Shown here: piece by piece, positions 5,106-6,847 of the stretch
Layout of the letters: each line of letters starts with the position of its first letter
How positions within the stretch are numbered: the stretch's first letter is position 1
Origin: Bryobacterales bacterium
Lineage (GTDB): Bacteria > Acidobacteriota > Terriglobia > Bryobacterales > Bryobacteraceae
Direction of reading: 5' to 3'
Length of the DNA stretch: 6,847 bases
Assembly: GCA_025353235.1 (NCBI GenBank)
Contig: JANXQZ010001138.1
Location: 1-6,847 of the forward strand
Notes under the pieces: generated by a model
Seen by the model: the letters and a program-made list of their open reading frames with translations, nothing else
Databases searched by the model: none
Told to the model about the DNA's origin: nothing
Made by a program: the position numbers and the translations under genes

Positions 5106-5263
5106 ATGCGTCAGAACACGAGAAAGAAGAAGGGGTTTGTAAAAGATGTTGCAAAGGGAGCAGCAAAGGGTTTGGGGAGCTGGCAAAAGGGGCGGCGGTT
5201 GGTGTCGTCGGCGAACTCGCCTCGATCTTGACGCTCGGCTTATTTAAGCGACCGAGGCGTTAA
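5106..5263 (+). pseudogene. Short Lys/Gly/Ala-rich peptide gene interrupted by a frameshift
   Basis: ATG 5106 follows GGAG (5096-5099) at good spacing. The first 24 codons read MRQNTRKKKGFVKDVAKGAA then KGLG. At the G4 run 5174-5177 the sensible reading moves to the -1 frame, continuing ELAKGAAVGVVGELASILTL then GLFKRPRR to TAA at 5261-5263. One extra G would give a peptide of about 52 residues with a basic start, a small-residue Gly/Ala-rich middle with GxxxG-like spacing, a hydrophobic LASILTLGLF segment and a basic end. Unshifted, the frame ends at TGA 5229-5231 with an unrelated tail. The composition suits a membrane-associated or membrane-inserting peptide. I recognise no family, and activity is unknown. 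Confidence 0.5.
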
Positions 5264-5301
5264 CACCAGTTTGCCCGGCGTATGGTTTGATAGGCGGGCA
5301 C

Positions 5302-5332
5302 CTGACATTCCGCCACAATGGCGGAATGTCAG
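5302..5332. terminator. Perfect 14-bp hairpin at the end of the minus-strand gene
   Basis: CTGACATTCCGCCA (5302-5315) and TGGCGGAATGTCAG (5319-5332) are perfect reverse complements with a 3-base loop, CAA. The stop codon of the minus-strand gene (5329-5331) lies inside the arm, so the stem forms right at the end of that transcript. There is no U-tract on either side, so it could also be a 3' stabiliser or a palindromic protein or recombinase site. Confidence 0.55.
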
Positions 5333-5814
5333 AGGGCCGGGCCTCTGTTGCGTGCGGGTCGGGCGCGGAACACAACCTCCTCGTAGGAAAAGTTTGGGAT
5401 CGCCCAGTTTATCTGGCTTGGCTCAAACACTCCGTTGGGCCATGAACATTTGTACGTTGTCGGATTCTGGCTCGAAACCGAGAAACGGCGGCGATTCCAG
5501 AATTTGATCGCCAACGGACCGGAGCGCACTCGTCGCCAGAACCGGATGCCTCTATCGGCAGGCAGAAAGAATCCGTCGCAGTCCCAACCATTTGGAGTAA
5601 TCGAGCCCGGCTCGAGGATGTATGGGGAAGTATCAAAGATCGAGCGCTCGGCAGGGTGTTTAGGACCGTAGACGATCAGGATCTCACCGGTGCCGTTGGC
5701 GCACTGTCCCCAGCCCCGGCTTGGCAGGATTCGAAACCGGGGCCGGATGAGGTCACCGTAGTCGAGCTCTAAGAGAGCCATATCGTCTGGCTGGCATTTC
5801 ATTCCTGTGACCAC
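5329..5814 (-). CDS. Hypothetical protein, unrecognised family
   Basis: The frame gives up to 161 residues from GTG 5814; an in-frame stop at 5833-5835 prevents further extension. ATG 5802 (giving 157 residues) is an alternative, but its AGGA directly abuts the start, so the start is uncertain. The sequence looks like a real soluble protein: LELDYGDLIRPRFRILPSRG, then WGQCANGTGEILIVYGP, ITPNGWDCDGFFLPADRG and NPTTYKCSWPNGVFEPSQIN. It is rich in Trp, Pro and Gly, with no signal peptide or membrane helix evident. I recognise no motif or family. It follows the recombinase remnant on the same strand with a gap of 34 bases, so it may be cargo of an old integrated element. The last 10 or so residues (ARPARNRGPAL) may be run-on from a lost stop. 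Confidence 0.55.
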   Translation of the reverse strand: MVTGMKCQPDDMALLELDYGDLIRPRFRILPSRGWGQCANGTGEILIVYGPKHPAERSIFDTSPYILEPGSITPNGWDCDGFFLPADRGIRFWRRVRSGPLAIKFWNRRRFSVSSQNPTTYKCSWPNGVFEPSQINWAIPNFSYEEVVFRARPARNRGPAL

Positions 5815-5848
5815 CGTGACTGCGACTGCCGATCATACCGCGCAAGCG

Positions 5849-6327
5849 TCAGGTTCGGATCTCATTCGAGGTCGAGAGCTGCACACCATCTAACCGATAA
5901 TCCCGCCCAGCATCCTGGCCTTGCAGTTGGACCGGGATTCGCCCTTGTATGGTGATGCGATCACCAAAAAATGTGATCTCTCCAATAACCGTCCTTACGA
6001 ATTCCCGCCATTGCTCGTGCGTGAAGTTGGAAAGGTTTGTTGCGGCTTCCGCGCAATAGTCCGTGATCGCTTCTACGGCTTGCGCCGGAGGCGCTGTCTG
6101 AACTTGCAGCGTCTCAGCCTTCTTGACCTCCAAGGCCAGCCTCCCCACTTTCAATTTTTCAAGCTGCTGTGCAAGCTGCCCAGGTGTGATGAGGCCGCTG
6201 CGATGGCATCGAGGATGCGCTGTTCCTCCGTGTCCAAGCGTTTCTCTTCGCGCTCTGCCTCGGCACCAGCCTTTTGCCGCTCGACCCCCTCCTTCGCTTG
6301 CGCTTTGTTCAATTCCCGGGATTTAGC
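5849..6327 (-). pseudogene. C-terminal remnant of a large serine recombinase, frameshifted
   Basis: Two - strand frames join into one recognisable C-terminus. The first (6327 down to about 6196) is a charged coiled coil, AKEGVERQKAGAEAEREEKR then LDTEEQRILDAIA. The second (about 6196 to the stop at 5849-5851) continues GLITPGQLAQQLEKLKVGRL, then YCAEAATNLSNFTHEQWREF and VRTVIGEITFFGDRITIQGR followed by IPVQLQ. The coiled coil, the YC...NL...F pattern and the ITI.G.IP strand are typical of the end of large serine recombinases, which integrate and excise mobile elements. One missing base between about 6194 and 6205 explains the frame change. The catalytic, recombinase and zinc-ribbon domains are absent: the upstream sequence is already the NusG-like gene. 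The remnant is inactive and marks a former mobile element. Confidence 0.75.
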
Positions 6328-6358
6328 GGCCAAAGCGTACCGCCGCGAGAATGCGCGC

Positions 6359-6847
6359 TTAGCGCTCGCCGGAAATGCGGGCGGACTGAATCGGTTCAAT
6401 CCAATCCCGGTCGATTTCCACGGCAACCGACCTTTGAAGAAGCGGAATTGAGACCACCACCCTGTACTTGTTCTTTTTGTTCTTTATTTGCACAAGGAAC
6501 CCCTCCATGCCTCTAAGAGCCCCCGTGCGGACGCCCACGCGCTGGCCTTCCTTCAAAAAAGGCCACGGAGTGGACATCAGGCCCGATCGCAAGATTTTCT
6601 GAACTGTTTGGATCTGGTCGTCTGGTATGGAAACGAATTCTTTTCCAAAACCAATCACGTTGATCACTCCAGGGATAGTCACTACGGGGCGTCGTAGCGC
6701 AATATCCAATCGGCAGAACACATAGCCGGGAAAGAGGGGAAGATCGAGTTTTCGAACGCGATCCGACCACTAAGTAATCTTCCGGTATACGGGACAGAGT
6801 TGATCGTAACCCTTGCTTTGCAGAGCCAGTGAAACGCCCCTTTCAGC
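6359..6847 (-). pseudogene. NusG/RfaH-like antiterminator of the UpxY type, amber-interrupted, partial
   Basis: Reading down from the window edge: AERGVSLALQSKGYDQLCPV and YRKIT, then TAG (6770-6772), then WSDRVRKLDLPLFPGYVFCR and onward to TAA at 6359-6361. The NGN domain ends in LPLFPGYVFCRLD. The KOW domain runs from PWPFLKEGQRVGVRTGALRG through EGFLVQIKNKKNKYRVVVS to LQRSVAVEIDRDW. Paralogues of this type bind RNA polymerase and reduce pausing or termination over specific operons, often polysaccharide loci. The amber replaces a residue in a segment that family members keep open (basic residues before WSDR). Re-initiation at GTG 6721 would give a 120-residue product lacking most of the NGN domain. 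It is probably inactive unless the amber is read through or is an error. The N-terminus lies outside the window. Confidence 0.82.

Noticed and set aside
5435..5671. Plus-strand frames opposite the 161-residue minus-strand protein
   Set aside because: They are shorter, basic and unlike folded proteins; the minus-strand reading is more protein-like.
5921..6451. Plus-strand 176-codon frame opposite the recombinase and NusG remnants
   Set aside because: The opposite strand shows recognisable recombinase and NusG sequence; this frame is Arg/Ser/Cys-rich with no family features.
1..6847. CRISPR arrays, tRNA or rRNA genes, retron or group II intron structures
   Set aside because: No regularly spaced repeats, cloverleaf, conserved rRNA sequence or intron domain V-like motif was seen on either strand.

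Overview
The window looks like an accessory, partly decayed stretch of a fairly GC-rich bacterial chromosome. Acidobacteriota is my best guess, at moderate confidence. The right end carries a NusG paralogue of the UpxY type (PLFPGYVFCR, PWPFLKEGQRV and LQRSVAVEIDRDW motifs), which is frequent in that phylum. The adhesin-like protein at the left end, with its repeated GIGTTTP motifs, is also common in Patescibacteria, so the taxon is inferred and not proved.

Left part (1-1961, + strand): the 3' part of a large fibre- or adhesin-like protein. It has an S74 self-cleaving chaperone domain, then a beta-rich domain and a Thr/Ala/Pro tail. The annotated stop at 1794 probably follows a one-base frameshift, because a better-matching tail reads on in the -1 frame to a stop at 1917-1919, ten bases before a strong hairpin.

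Middle part (2190-4725): two complete type II toxin-antitoxin modules on the + strand. The first is a ribbon-helix-helix antitoxin with a MazF toxin (2579-3198), behind a near-perfect sigma-70 promoter. The second is an AbrB/MazE-fold antitoxin with a RelE/ParE-fold toxin (3907-4505), behind its own promoter. They are bracketed by two diverged copies of a repeat (2190-2382 and 4481-4700, about 86% identical by eye in two alignable blocks). The repeat starts inside the last codons of the RelE-like toxin. The right copy ends in a perfect 16-bp inverted repeat. Between and beyond the modules are gene-poor stretches with fragments I cannot identify.

Right part (5106-6847): a frameshifted short Lys/Gly/Ala-rich peptide gene on the + strand. 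Three genes follow on the - strand: an unrecognised 161-residue protein, a frameshifted C-terminal remnant of a large serine recombinase, and the NusG/UpxY-like gene, which has an in-frame amber codon and runs off the window. The site-specific recombinase debris, the repeats and several broken genes fit an old integration or recombination region in which the two toxin-antitoxin modules remain intact. Three of the four breaks are single-base frame changes, so sequencing or assembly error has to be excluded before they are called biological.
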